The notes: a model not told the origin generated them from the letters alone. A DNA stretch of 64,000 nt from Silicimonas sp. (GCA_022826205.1 JAJDVJ010000057.1:1-64000), one strand, 5' to 3'; positions 53,820-62,560 are shown, counted from the first letter of the stretch. Program-made: numbers and translations.

Positions 53820-55169
53820 ATGGAGTGTTGCGGACCGGGATTTGCATCGCCTGCGGATGCGATCAATGCGCCACGCGAGACGCTTCTGTACACGATTGCC
53901 ATCTACACGGGGACAGGCATTCAGAAACCGGACTATCTGGCAACGGTGGATGTTGACCCGGAAAGCCCGACCTATTCTCAGGTCATTCACCGTCTTGAGA
54001 TGCCCGGCATCGGGGACGAATTGCACCACATGGGCTGGAATGCCTGTTCGTCATGCTTTGGTGAGGCGGGCATGTCGCGCAAGTATCTCTTGCTTCCGGG
54101 GGTGCGCTCGAACAACATCCACGTCGTCGACACGGCGACGGACCCGTGCGCGCCGCGCTTGCACAAGGTGATCGAAGGGGCAGAAATCAGGGCAAAGACC
54201 AATCTTTCCGGCCCACACACCGTGCATTGCCTGGGGTCCGAGATCATCATCTCGATGCTCGGCGATGCCAGGGGCGAGGCGCCGGGCGGCTATCTGCACT
54301 TGAACAATGAGTTCGAGATTGTCGGTCGCTGGGAAAGCTCGATGGGCGACATCAAGTTCGGCTACGATTTCTGGTATCAGCCGCGCCACAACGTGATGGT
54401 CAGTTCGGAATGGGCCGCACCGAACACATTTATGCCAGGGTTCGATCTGGAGGAGGTCGGGCATCTCAAATACGGGCGCGAATTGCACATTTGGGATTTC
54501 GAAAAACGCGAACCTGTCGAGAGTTTCTATCTGGGCGAAGACGGTCTGTTGCCGCTGGAGGTCAAGTTCCACCACGATCCCGACAGCACACACGGGTTTT
54601 GTGGGGCGGCGCTCAGTTCGAACGTCATTCACTGGTGGAAGGACGACGCCGGAAAGTGGCAATGGGAGAAGGTGATCGACGTCGAGAACGAACCGCACCC
54701 CGAATGGCCGATCCCGGTGCCCGCCGTGATGTCGGCGATCCTGGTGTCGATGGACGACAAGTACCTGTATCTGAACAACTGGTTGCACGGCGACATGCGC
54801 CAGTATGACATCTCGGACCCGCACGCCCCGGTATTGACCGGGCAGGTCTGGATGGGTGGCCTATTGGGCAAGGCTCCGGAAGTAAACGGTGTCAAGATGG
54901 CCGGTGGCCCGCAAATGTTCCAGCTGAGCCTGGACGGCAGGCGCCTATATGTGACGACTTCACTTTTCTCGACCTGGGACAACCAGTTCTATCCAGAGAT
55001 CCGCGAACGGGGAGGGGTCATGGTGATGATCGACTGTGATCCGATAAATGGCGGCATGACACTTAACCCGGATTTTGTCGTCAACTTTGGCAAGGAACCG
55101 AACGGGCCATCCCGTTGTCATGAAGCACGCTATCCCGGCGGTGACTGCACAAGCGACATATGGCTATGA
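53820..55169 (+). CDS. SBP56/selenium-binding protein family, methanethiol-oxidase-like
   Basis: About 449 residues, matching SELENBP1/MtoX closely along the whole length: CGPGFASPADA, the reactive-Cys segment HHMGWNACSSC (Cys76, Cys79), GYDFWYQPRHNVMVSSEWAAPN, NNWLHGDMRQYDIS, AGGPQMFQLSLDGRRLYVTTSLFS and the C-terminal HEARYPGGDCTSDIWL. Members oxidise methanethiol to formaldehyde, hydrogen sulfide and hydrogen peroxide. No signal peptide is seen, so it is likely cytoplasmic like the animal protein and unlike periplasmic bacterial MtoX. I used the ATG at 53820 (MECCGPGF); an in-frame ATG at 53772 overlaps the crotonase gene. A ferredoxin gene overlaps its stop. Confidence 0.88.
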   Translation: MECCGPGFASPADAINAPRETLLYTIAIYTGTGIQKPDYLATVDVDPESPTYSQVIHRLEMPGIGDELHHMGWNACSSCFGEAGMSRKYLLLPGVRSNNIHVVDTATDPCAPRLHKVIEGAEIRAKTNLSGPHTVHCLGSEIIISMLGDARGEAPGGYLHLNNEFEIVGRWESSMGDIKFGYDFWYQPRHNVMVSSEWAAPNTFMPGFDLEEVGHLKYGRELHIWDFEKREPVESFYLGEDGLLPLEVKFHHDPDSTHGFCGAALSSNVIHWWKDDAGKWQWEKVIDVENEPHPEWPIPVPAVMSAILVSMDDKYLYLNNWLHGDMRQYDISDPHAPVLTGQVWMGGLLGKAPEVNGVKMAGGPQMFQLSLDGRRLYVTTSLFSTWDNQFYPEIRERGGVMVMIDCDPINGGMTLNPDFVVNFGKEPNGPSRCHEARYPGGDCTSDIWL

Positions 55170-55537
55170 CCACGTATCGGGTTACCATTGCAAACCGCGA
55201 AAATGCGACTTTCGAGGTCGAGGCGCGCCGTCCATTGCTGGAAAGTCTGCGCGCGCAGGGGGTCGATCTGCCCTACGGCTGCAAATACGGCGGTTGTATC
55301 ACCTGTGCTGCGAAACTAACCGCGGGCACCGTCAATCAACGGCGGCAAGTTGCGTTGAACAATCGCCAGATCAATGCAGGATATGTGATCTTGTGCGTTG
55401 CGCGGCCCATGTCGGACATCACGCTTGAGATCGGCGTCGATAGCCACGGAGAGCTCTATCGCAACCCCTTCCTCGACCCGCTGGAACCCCATGAACTGAA
55501 GGCATCGCCGCACCAAGAGCCTGACGATGGACCATAG
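55166..55537 (+). CDS. 2Fe-2S plant-type ferredoxin
   Basis: About 123 residues; the ATG at 55166 overlaps the SBP56 stop (ATGA), and an ATG at 55160 is also possible. The cluster ligands are CKYGGCITC (C-x4-C-x2-C) near residues 39-47 and a fourth Cys in YVILCVARP. The N-terminal beta-grasp strand is TTYRVTIANRENATFEVEARRPLLESLRAQG. Ferredoxins of this kind serve oxygenases or dehydrogenases. It could support the SBP56 protein or an uncharacterised oxygenase elsewhere. The 3' end overlaps the next gene by 11 bases. Confidence 0.9.
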   Translation: MTTYRVTIANRENATFEVEARRPLLESLRAQGVDLPYGCKYGGCITCAAKLTAGTVNQRRQVALNNRQINAGYVILCVARPMSDITLEIGVDSHGELYRNPFLDPLEPHELKASPHQEPDDGP

Positions 55538-55976
55538 GCAACCTTACTCGGAAGACTATCTGCAGGGCATCCTGAAGTCGGTCAAGACTATCGCCATGGT
55601 CGGCGCGAGCCCCAACAGGACCAAGTTCAGTTACGGAGTACTACGGGTCTTGAACGAAACCGGGTACGACATGATTCCCGTGAACCCGCTTCCAGGACTT
55701 GAAGAAATCCGTGGCATCAAGGTCTATCCCAGCCTCGCCGCGATCGACCGTCCGGTGGATATGGTCGACGTTTTCCGCCGACCTGAAGACCTGATGGATG
55801 TCGCGCGCGAAGCCATCGAGATCCGGGCCAAGGTTCTGTGGGGTCAGATAGGCGTAGTGGACTACGACGCCGCAAGGCTTGCTGAAGATGCTGGCCTGAA
55901 GGTCGTGATGGACCGTTGTCCGAAAATCGAGTTGTTTCGCCCCTTCTGGAAGCCCAAACTCCACTTGGGAATCTGA
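55527..55976 (+). CDS. CoA-binding (YccU-like) protein
   Basis: 149 residues forming a single Rossmann CoA-binding domain: ILKSVKTIAMVGASPNRTKFSYGVLRVLNETGYDMIPVNP, GIKVYPSLAAIDRPVDMVDVFR, and KVLWGQIGVVDYDAARLAEDAGLKVVMDRCPKIE. The family binds CoA in vitro, with unknown physiological role. Translational overlap with the ferredoxin gene and position before a thiolase suggest a link to CoA-ester turnover in this operon. Confidence 0.88.
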   Translation: MDHRQPYSEDYLQGILKSVKTIAMVGASPNRTKFSYGVLRVLNETGYDMIPVNPLPGLEEIRGIKVYPSLAAIDRPVDMVDVFRRPEDLMDVAREAIEIRAKVLWGQIGVVDYDAARLAEDAGLKVVMDRCPKIELFRPFWKPKLHLGI

Positions 55977-56004
55977 ACGAACACCTCAATTGCAGGAGTC
56001 CAAA

Positions 56005-57195
56005 ATGCGTGACGTGGTCATATGCTCAGCCACACGCACCGCCGTCGGCACATTCGGCGGAGCATTGGCAGGAACGTCGCTCACGGAATTGGCGACACAT
56101 GTTGCGGTCGAGGCCATAGGGCGCGCGAACCTGCAACCTCAAGACGTGGATCAGACGGTGTTTGGTAACGTCATCCACACCGAGCCACGGGACGTTTACC
56201 TGTCGCGTGTTGCCGCCATCGGCGCAGGCGTGCCCGAAACGGCGCCGGCCCTGACGCTGAACCGGCTTTGCGGCAGCGGGCTGCAAGCCGTCGTTACCGG
56301 GGCCGAGCAAATCCAGCTTGGAAATGCCGACGTCGTGTTGGCTGGAGGTGCCGAGAGCATGAGTCGCGTTGGCCACTTGATCGGCAAGGCCCGGTTCGGG
56401 GCCAAAATGGGCGATGTTTCGGCGACCGACATGATGGTCGGCGCGTTGACCGATCCCTTCGGCCATGGGCACATGGGCGAAACTGCCGAAAACGTGGCCG
56501 AGGCAAGCGAAATAGACCGTGAGACCCAGGACGCCTATGCACTGGAAAGCCACCGGCGTGCTGCCGCAGCCATCGATGCCGGGCGATTTGAAGACCAGAT
56601 CGTACCGATCACTGTGCAGCAAGGACGCAAGGAAACTGTCTTTCTGCAGGACGAACATGTTCGCCGTGACGTGATGCTCGGCGATCTGGCGAAGTTGCGT
56701 CCGGCTTTCAGGAAGGACGGTTCGGTCACGCCGGGCAATTCCTCGGGCATCAACGATGGTGCCGCAGCGCTGATCGTCGCTGATTCTGACACCGCGCGAA
56801 ACAAGGGCTTGTCCCCAATCGCAAAGATCCGATCAAGCGCCGTTTCAGGCGTTGCCCCAGAGGTGATGGGCATGGGCCCTGTTCCAGCGGTGAAGCTTGC
56901 ACTGAAGCGCGCTGGCCTGTCGGTGGATGATTTGGCGTGCATCGAATCGAACGAGGCATTTGCCGCCCAGGCCTGCGCCGTTTCGAATGCTCTCGGTTTT
57001 GCGCCAGAGACGACCAACCCGAACGGCGGCGCGATTGCCCTTGGGCATCCGGTAGGCGCGTCTGGTGCGATCATTCTGACCAAACTGGTCTACGAACTTC
57101 GTCGGATGCCCGGACGGTACGGTCTGGCGACCATGTGCATAGGTGGTGGCCAAGGGATTGCCGTGGTGATCGAGAACCTCGATGCTGACTCTTGA
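56005..57195 (+). CDS. Thiolase (acetyl-CoA acetyltransferase-like)
   Basis: About 396 residues from the ATG at 56005, preceded by AGGAG. Catalytic elements are LNRLCGSGLQAV (Cys89), ESNEAFAAQA, GGAIALGHPVGASGA (His) and MCIGGGQGIA (second Cys). The enzyme either cleaves a 3-oxoacyl-CoA or condenses two acetyl-CoA units. As the last gene of the acyl-CoA dehydrogenase operon it probably finishes a beta-oxidation-like sequence, although a hydroxyacyl-CoA dehydrogenase and a competent hydratase are missing from the operon. Confidence 0.92.
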   Translation: MRDVVICSATRTAVGTFGGALAGTSLTELATHVAVEAIGRANLQPQDVDQTVFGNVIHTEPRDVYLSRVAAIGAGVPETAPALTLNRLCGSGLQAVVTGAEQIQLGNADVVLAGGAESMSRVGHLIGKARFGAKMGDVSATDMMVGALTDPFGHGHMGETAENVAEASEIDRETQDAYALESHRRAAAAIDAGRFEDQIVPITVQQGRKETVFLQDEHVRRDVMLGDLAKLRPAFRKDGSVTPGNSSGINDGAAALIVADSDTARNKGLSPIAKIRSSAVSGVAPEVMGMGPVPAVKLALKRAGLSVDDLACIESNEAFAAQACAVSNALGFAPETTNPNGGAIALGHPVGASGAIILTKLVYELRRMPGRYGLATMCIGGGQGIAVVIENLDADS

Positions 57196-57296
57196 GAGAA
57201 AGGCAGGTCGCCGCCGTCACCGACGCAGGAACAAGGGGGTGGCGGCAACGCCTTTGTACCAGCCTTTGCGTCAGTTCACGCAAACAAGGGTGAATC

Positions 57297-57716
57297 ATGT
57301 CGAAACCAACTGTTACAGTCCGAGCAACTGTCAAGGCGCCGATCGAAACGGTTTGGCGTGCTTACACTTCGCCTGAACACGTCACGCGCTGGAACTTTGC
57401 TTCTGAAGATTGGCATTGTCCAAGTGCCGAAATTGACTTGATCGTCGGAGGAAAACACTGGGCGCGCATGGAAGCCAGAGACGGGAGTTTCGGTTTTGAT
57501 TTCGAGGGAGTCTACGAGGAAATCAAGCCTCAAGAGATGATCTCGCTCGTCCTGGACGACGGTCGGAAGGTGAGAGCCACATTTTCTGACATTGAGGGCG
57601 CCACGATAGTGGAAACGGTTTTCGAGGCCGAATCCGAGAACCCGATCGAGATGCAGCGAGATGGTTGGCAAGCGATCCTCGACAATTTCAAGGCACACGC
57701 CGAATCCATTGTTTGA
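57297..57716 (+). CDS. SRPBCC/AHSA1-like domain protein
   Basis: 139 residues with the START-like pattern: VTVRATVKAPIETVWRAYTSPEHVTRWNFASEDWHCPSAEIDLIVGG at the start and GWQAILDNFKAHAES at the end. Such proteins bind hydrophobic small molecules or act as stress-related cochaperone-like proteins. No specific role is evident. It follows the thiolase gene by 101 bases and may be transcribed separately. Confidence 0.88.
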   Translation: MSKPTVTVRATVKAPIETVWRAYTSPEHVTRWNFASEDWHCPSAEIDLIVGGKHWARMEARDGSFGFDFEGVYEEIKPQEMISLVLDDGRKVRATFSDIEGATIVETVFEAESENPIEMQRDGWQAILDNFKAHAESIV

Positions 57717-58273
57717 GGTTCGTTCTGGGGCCAAAGCCCATGTTGGCAGCTGTCAGCCATTTGAAATTGTCCAGCGTCCGAATTGGAGCAGTCCGGGACT
57801 GCGCTAAATTGGGCAATGTATGCCACACTTGAAATCCTCCGCAGCGAGCGCAACGTCAGCGCTCGTCGCCCGAAAGCGCCCCAAGTTGTGGCAGAGTGTT
57901 CACACGTTGTCGCCGCGCACATTGCACTTGTTCAGTTTGACGACGATGCCGTCGGCCGAGATTGCCTTCGCGCTGACAGATTGCTGGTCGACGACGCCGT
58001 CCCGGGAGCAGTTCCTACGTGTTTCGGCCTTGCCTTCGGAGTTCTTCTTGCGAAGTGTTCGTTGACGCATCTATGGCAGGTGCCCGCATTTGCACCCGAC
58101 CCTCAAGGAGAGTACCGCCTATCTCGTGCACGAGATAGGCGGTACTCTCCAACTTCATCGCGCGGTGACTAATCGGCACGCAAGATCGGCAACAGATATC
58201 GGCAAAAGCTTGTCTCCCAGACGAAAATATGTATTTTTACCAATCACTTATTTAACGTCGAAGATCGGCAAAA
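57717..58273. other. Stretch without a confident gene, containing a large palindrome
   Basis: The stretch separates the SRPBCC and Fic genes. A 56-codon minus frame (57900-58070, starting MRQRTLRKKNSEGKAE) is protein-like but has no clear ribosome site or family. The 44-bp palindrome listed separately lies here. The last 100 bases before the Fic gene are A/T-rich with repeated ATCGGCAA words and may hold its promoter. Confidence 0.45.
58107..58150. repeat. 44-bp perfect palindrome
   Basis: The 20-base arms, GGAGAGTACCGCCTATCTCG and its exact reverse complement, flank the self-complementary core TGCA, so all 44 bases are symmetrical. Symmetry stops at both ends. It is far too long to be chance and could be abutted inverted element ends, a recombination site or a large operator. 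Confidence 0.95.
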
Positions 58274-59476
58274 ATGTTGGAAACACCTGCCAGGATAGAG
58301 CCCTGCTTCTTCGAGGAGCATATTCCTGCCGAATTGGCAGCTCTCTCGGTCGATATACAGAGGGAAGCTACGCGACTGGGTCAGGGGCTGCATGCGGATA
58401 GTGCGGCAGAGCTCGCCGACTTCGTCCGCGTGATAAACTGCTACTATTCGAACCTGATCGAAGGGCACAACACCCGACCGCGCGATATTGAGCGGGCGTT
58501 GGCCGGCGCCGAACTCGAAGAGGAGACCCGCCCGCTTGCCTTGGAGGCGCGCGCGCATGTCATCGTTCAGCGTGCCATCGACGACATGCACCGCAATGGC
58601 ACCCTGCCTCGGCCCACATCCATCGAATTCCTGACCTGGGTTCACAAGACTTTCTACGACGAGATGCCCGACGAGTTTCGGGTAATAGAACATCCCGATG
58701 AAGCACAGGAGACGATCGTTCCTGGGCGCATGCGTCAGGAAGGAGACCCAGAAGTGGCTGTCGGGCGGCACCTGCCCCCTTCTTCGTCTCGTGTTGCGGC
58801 GTTCATGGAGCATTTCGACAAGCGGTTTCAGATCGCGGCACGGTCGTCCAGCGGAGGGATTTTCGCGATCGCCTCCGCTCACCACCGTTTGAACTACATC
58901 CACCCATTCCCAGATGGAAACGGACGCGTCAGCCGCTTGATGTCGCACGCTATGGCGCTCATGGCCGGGATCGGTGGCCAAGGGCTCTGGCCAATCTCCC
59001 GTGGACTCGCGCGTGGACTGACCGACCGCGGTGAGTACAAACGGATGATGGATCTAGCGGACAGCCCTAGACGCGGAGGCCGCGACGGGCGTGGGAATCT
59101 GTCCGAGGCGGCACTGAGGATGTTCAGCAAATGGTTCCTGAAGGTGACGCTCGAGCAGATTACGTGTTCCGCGAAGCTCTTTGACCTTGGCGTTTTGGAT
59201 GGGCGCTACCGGCGCCTTGTTGCGGACACCATCGACGACAAGCGGGCCCCAGATCTGATTTCCGCCGTCCTTCGGCATGGCGCACTGGATCGTGGAGACG
59301 CGCAGGTCGTACTCAAAACGTCCGAACGCACGGCCCGCAACACGCTCAGAAAACTCACCTCTGCTGGGTACTTGACCTCCGCTTCTCCGAAGACGCCAGT
59401 GCGGTTGGCATTCCCGTTAGACTACCGCGAACGACTTTTCCCCAATTTGTTCGGCGATGGTGACCTGCCTGAGTGA
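58274..59476 (+). CDS. Fic family protein (AMPylase-type), class II autoinhibited
   Basis: 400 residues. The Fic core motif HPFPDGNGR is at 210-218, with His210 as catalytic base. The N-terminal inhibitory helix motif S-x-x-x-E-G appears as SNLIEG (59-64), placing it in class II, where the inhibitory glutamate lies before the core in the same chain. A C-terminal winged-helix-like domain (KTSERTARNTLRKLTSAGYLT, about 345-365) is typical of long Fic/DUF4172-like proteins. Fic enzymes attach AMP or related groups to hydroxyl side chains. No separate antitoxin gene is seen, consistent with built-in inhibition. The surroundings look like accessory DNA. Confidence 0.92.
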   Translation: MLETPARIEPCFFEEHIPAELAALSVDIQREATRLGQGLHADSAAELADFVRVINCYYSNLIEGHNTRPRDIERALAGAELEEETRPLALEARAHVIVQRAIDDMHRNGTLPRPTSIEFLTWVHKTFYDEMPDEFRVIEHPDEAQETIVPGRMRQEGDPEVAVGRHLPPSSSRVAAFMEHFDKRFQIAARSSSGGIFAIASAHHRLNYIHPFPDGNGRVSRLMSHAMALMAGIGGQGLWPISRGLARGLTDRGEYKRMMDLADSPRRGGRDGRGNLSEAALRMFSKWFLKVTLEQITCSAKLFDLGVLDGRYRRLVADTIDDKRAPDLISAVLRHGALDRGDAQVVLKTSERTARNTLRKLTSAGYLTSASPKTPVRLAFPLDYRERLFPNLFGDGDLPE

Positions 59477-60230
59477 GCCTTTGGGTCGCCAAAGCGTCTC
59501 AGGGGACCTTCAAATTGCTCAGCCACCGGCCGCGAGAGGAAAGAGTTCACAGCTGTGAATTCGGCGACCTTGGGAGAAAATCCAGCGTGGTTCAGAATTG
59601 TGAACTCCTCATGCCGCACCTCGTCGCATCAGCGCCACGATCATCGAGCCGGAAGAGAATTCACCGACAGCCGCCTTACAGGAACTTGACCAGTGCCGAC
59701 GTGTTCTCGGTAGAGGAGTGATCTGAGACGTCGATGTTGTTCTGTTTGGGAATTCTTATGAGCGCCCGCCGCCGCGCGGCGTCGGCGCTGTCACGAAGGT
59801 AAAATAGACGCTTGTCGCCGCAGCGTCGAACATGTGAACTCGGGGGCGGTCGGGGCCCGGAAGGCAATGGCGTGTTTCGTCTGGCACTACTGAACGCTAA
59901 CAAAGCAAAAAAATTGATGCGCTCGCGTCGCTACCATTGAGACCATTCTCGGCCACTGCAACGAAAATTCCGGTTTGAACGGTCCCACGGTCAGTTTCGG
60001 GCAGAGCCCCAAAGCAGCCGATGAGGCGTGCCCGGTTGGCAATGTCATGACGCATTCGACCTTTGCCGGCCGTATCGTGGCGCGGGCGTTTCCCATGGCT
60101 TCATCCATGAAATTTGCCTGCCGTCCGCGTAGTTCCCCTAAGACGTAAAGATTCAAGTACATGACGATATGGGAATTCCGTCCGGAATCAGTCAAAGGAC
60201 ACTCAGCTTCACATCAGAAGGGGACGGATC
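59477..60230. other. Stretch without a recognisable gene
   Basis: About 750 bases between the Fic gene and the HAD hydrolase gene. Open frames on both strands give unnatural, Arg- or Ser-rich translations. The left part holds a pair of related dyads (separate entry). The right part upstream of the HAD gene shows nothing that I can name. Confidence 0.45.
59543..59608. repeat. Pair of inverted, related dyads downstream of the Fic gene
   Basis: The outer arms GAGTTCACA (59543-59551) and TGTGAACTC (59600-59608) are exact inverted repeats. Each is part of a local dyad: TTCACAGCTGTGAA (59546-59559, perfect) and GTTCAGAATTGTGAAC (59590-59605, one mismatch). They could be a paired operator or the short ends of a small element. 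Confidence 0.6.
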
Positions 60231-60908
60231 GTGACCGTAGAGGCAATAATTTTCGACAAGGACGGAACCCTGTTTGACTTCCAGCGTTCATGGGGAGAGG
60301 CAATGGTCGAACTGCTTAAAGGTTCGGTGTCAACCGACTGTCTTGAAGCGGCAGCGTTGGCCCTTGGATTTGATTTTGAGCAGGCGAAGTTCATGCCCGG
60401 CAGCGTCGCCGTCGCCGGAACCACCAACGAAATTGCGCATATCCTGGCGCCATACATGCATGTGGACGAGCAGGAGACGATTCGCTTGGTTGACGCTATG
60501 TCGAATCAGGCGCCAATGGTGCCGGCCGTGGACCTTGTGTTCTGCCTGGGTAGGCTCAGGCAGGAGTTCGTGCTCGGACTGGTCACGAATGACTCAGAGG
60601 CGCGTTCGCGCAGCCAGCTCAATGCCGCCGGCATCGCTGACTGTTTCGCGTTCATTGCCGGCTGCGACACCGGGCATGGGGCCAAGCCCGCTCCGGATCC
60701 GTTGCTTGCCTTTGCCAAGGCCACGTCGATTGCGCCCGAGCGAACACTGATGGTTGGGGACAGCCGTGTGGACCTGTTGGCCGCGAAGGCCGCCGGAATG
60801 CGACCCGTTGCAGTGCTGACTGGTGTGGCTGAGGCGGAAGAACTGGCATGCGATGCGGAGGTGGTGCTTTCTGACATCGGACAACTTGCAGACTGGATAG
60901 CGGACTGA
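60231..60908 (+). CDS. HAD-superfamily hydrolase, phosphoglycolate-phosphatase-like
   Basis: 225 residues from a GTG. Motif I is FDKDGTLF (nucleophile Asp9, acid Asp11), motif II is VTNDS, and the acidic motif IV is MVGDSRVDLLAAKAAG. The helical cap between residues 15 and 85 fits the Gph-like group. The substrate is probably a small phosphate ester. It lies upstream of the second MttB-like gene in the same orientation (95 bases to its ATG), so a functional link is possible. Confidence 0.88.
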   Translation: MTVEAIIFDKDGTLFDFQRSWGEAMVELLKGSVSTDCLEAAALALGFDFEQAKFMPGSVAVAGTTNEIAHILAPYMHVDEQETIRLVDAMSNQAPMVPAVDLVFCLGRLRQEFVLGLVTNDSEARSRSQLNAAGIADCFAFIAGCDTGHGAKPAPDPLLAFAKATSIAPERTLMVGDSRVDLLAAKAAGMRPVAVLTGVAEAEELACDAEVVLSDIGQLADWIAD

Positions 60909-61003
60909 CTCCCAGGCGGCACAAAAAACGACAAGAGGTGTCGGAAACGGTCATTCAACTTGCCACGCTTCGACCAAGACTCTCGACAAATCGGGAGATT
61001 GCA

Positions 61004-62560
61004 ATGTCCGGTCAAGAGCGAAGGCGCCGCGCAGGCGGACGGGCGGGAAACCGCGACAGGAGATCGGGCGAACTCTTCCCGCAAATGCCTTGGCGCATTC
61101 CTGTCAATCTGGATGAACCCACCGAACCGCTGGAGGAAGACGGCATACAGGCGATTCATGCCGGTGCAATGCATATTCTGGAGGAGATCGGCATCGAGTT
61201 CCTGAACGAAGAGGCATTGGAGATCTTCAGGGAGGCGGGCTGCAAGGTCGACGGGACGAATGTGCGGATGGGACGCGACTGGGTATTGGATATGGTCGGG
61301 CGTGCGCCGGCCTCATTCACGCTTCTGCCACGCAATCCGGATCGAAAGCTGACGATTGGCGGAAGGCACATCGTATTTGGAAACGTCTCGTCACCTCCGA
61401 ACTACTTTGACCTTGAGCTCGGAAAGAAGGTTCCCGGCACCCGCGAACAGTGCGTGAGGCTCCTGAAGCTCACCCAGCATTTCAACTGCATCCACTTCGC
61501 GGGCGGCTACCCCGTCGAGCCTGTCGACATTCATCCAAGCGTTCGGCATCTGGACATGCTCTACGACAAGCTGACGCTGACCGACAAGGTGCTGCACGCC
61601 TATTCGCTGGGAAAGGAGCGGGTCGAGGACGTTATGGAGATGGTGAAGATCGGCAGCGCCCTCTCGGAAGAGGAGTTTCAAGAGTGCCCGAGGATGTACA
61701 CGAACATCAACTCCACGTCACCCCTGAAGCACGACCAGCCGATGATCGATGGCTGCCTACGCTTGGTGCGTCGAGGTCAGGCCGTGGTGGTTTCACCCTT
61801 CACGCTGGCCGGTGCGATGGCGCCGGTAACAATGGCTGGCGCCGTGACCTTGTCGATCGCTGAGGGCCTGTCGGCCATCGCCTTGTTCCAGCATGTCGCG
61901 CCCGGCTGTTCCTGCGCGTTCGGAACGTTCACTTCAAACGTGGACATGCAGTCGGGCGCGCCAGCCTTTGGAACGCCGGAATACGTGCGTGCGACTCAGA
62001 TGACGGGTCAATTGGCACGTTTCTACGATCTGCCGATGCGTTCTTCTGGCGTCTGCGCGGCCAATGTTCCGGACGGACAGGCCATGTGGGAGACATCGAA
62101 TTCGCTCTGGGCAGCAGTTCAGTCTGGAACGAACATGGTCTATCATGCGGCCGGATGGCTTGAGGGTGGACTGATCGCCTGCCCCGAGAAATTCGTGATG
62201 GATTGTGAAGTGCTTCAGATGATCCAACGATACATGGAGCCGGAAGTCGTGGCCGCGAATCCCGAAGACATTGCCTTGGATGCAATCCGGGAGGTTGGTT
62301 CCAGCGGACATTACTTCGGGATCCAGCACACGCAGGATCGCTATGAGACCGCGTTCTATCGTCCGTTTGTAAGTGACTGGACGAATTTCGAGACGTGGAT
62401 GATCAATGGCGGCACTTGGACGGCGGAACGCGCGCACACGCTCTACAAGCAGATCATCGAACGGTTCGAACCGCCGCCGCTGGAAGACGACAGGCGCGAA
62501 GAGCTTCAGGCGTTCGTCGAACGGCGCAAGCGGGAAGGTGGCGCACCGACCGACTTCTGA
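61004..62560 (+). CDS. MttB-family methyltransferase-like protein, non-pyrrolysine type
   Basis: About 518 residues from the ATG at 61004, with GGGAG upstream; a GTG at 60938 would add 22 residues. A basic N-terminal tail (SGQERRRRAGGRAGNRDRR) is followed by the MttB barrel: HAGAMHILEEIGIEFLNEEALEIFREAGCKVDG, PPNYFDLELGKKVPGT, NSTSPLKHDQPM, VSPFTLAGAMAPVTMAGAV and SGAPAFGTPEY. The frame has no amber codon, so it is a non-pyrrolysine member, possibly acting on a betaine or related methylated compound with a corrinoid acceptor. No corrinoid protein or reductive activator is encoded nearby. Confidence 0.86.
   Translation: MSGQERRRRAGGRAGNRDRRSGELFPQMPWRIPVNLDEPTEPLEEDGIQAIHAGAMHILEEIGIEFLNEEALEIFREAGCKVDGTNVRMGRDWVLDMVGRAPASFTLLPRNPDRKLTIGGRHIVFGNVSSPPNYFDLELGKKVPGTREQCVRLLKLTQHFNCIHFAGGYPVEPVDIHPSVRHLDMLYDKLTLTDKVLHAYSLGKERVEDVMEMVKIGSALSEEEFQECPRMYTNINSTSPLKHDQPMIDGCLRLVRRGQAVVVSPFTLAGAMAPVTMAGAVTLSIAEGLSAIALFQHVAPGCSCAFGTFTSNVDMQSGAPAFGTPEYVRATQMTGQLARFYDLPMRSSGVCAANVPDGQAMWETSNSLWAAVQSGTNMVYHAAGWLEGGLIACPEKFVMDCEVLQMIQRYMEPEVVAANPEDIALDAIREVGSSGHYFGIQHTQDRYETAFYRPFVSDWTNFETWMINGGTWTAERAHTLYKQIIERFEPPPLEDDRREELQAFVERRKREGGAPTDF

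Noticed and set aside
57900..58070. A 56-codon minus frame (starting MRQRTLRKKNSEGKAE)
   Set aside because: It looks somewhat protein-like but has no ribosome site, family or conserved neighbour to support it.
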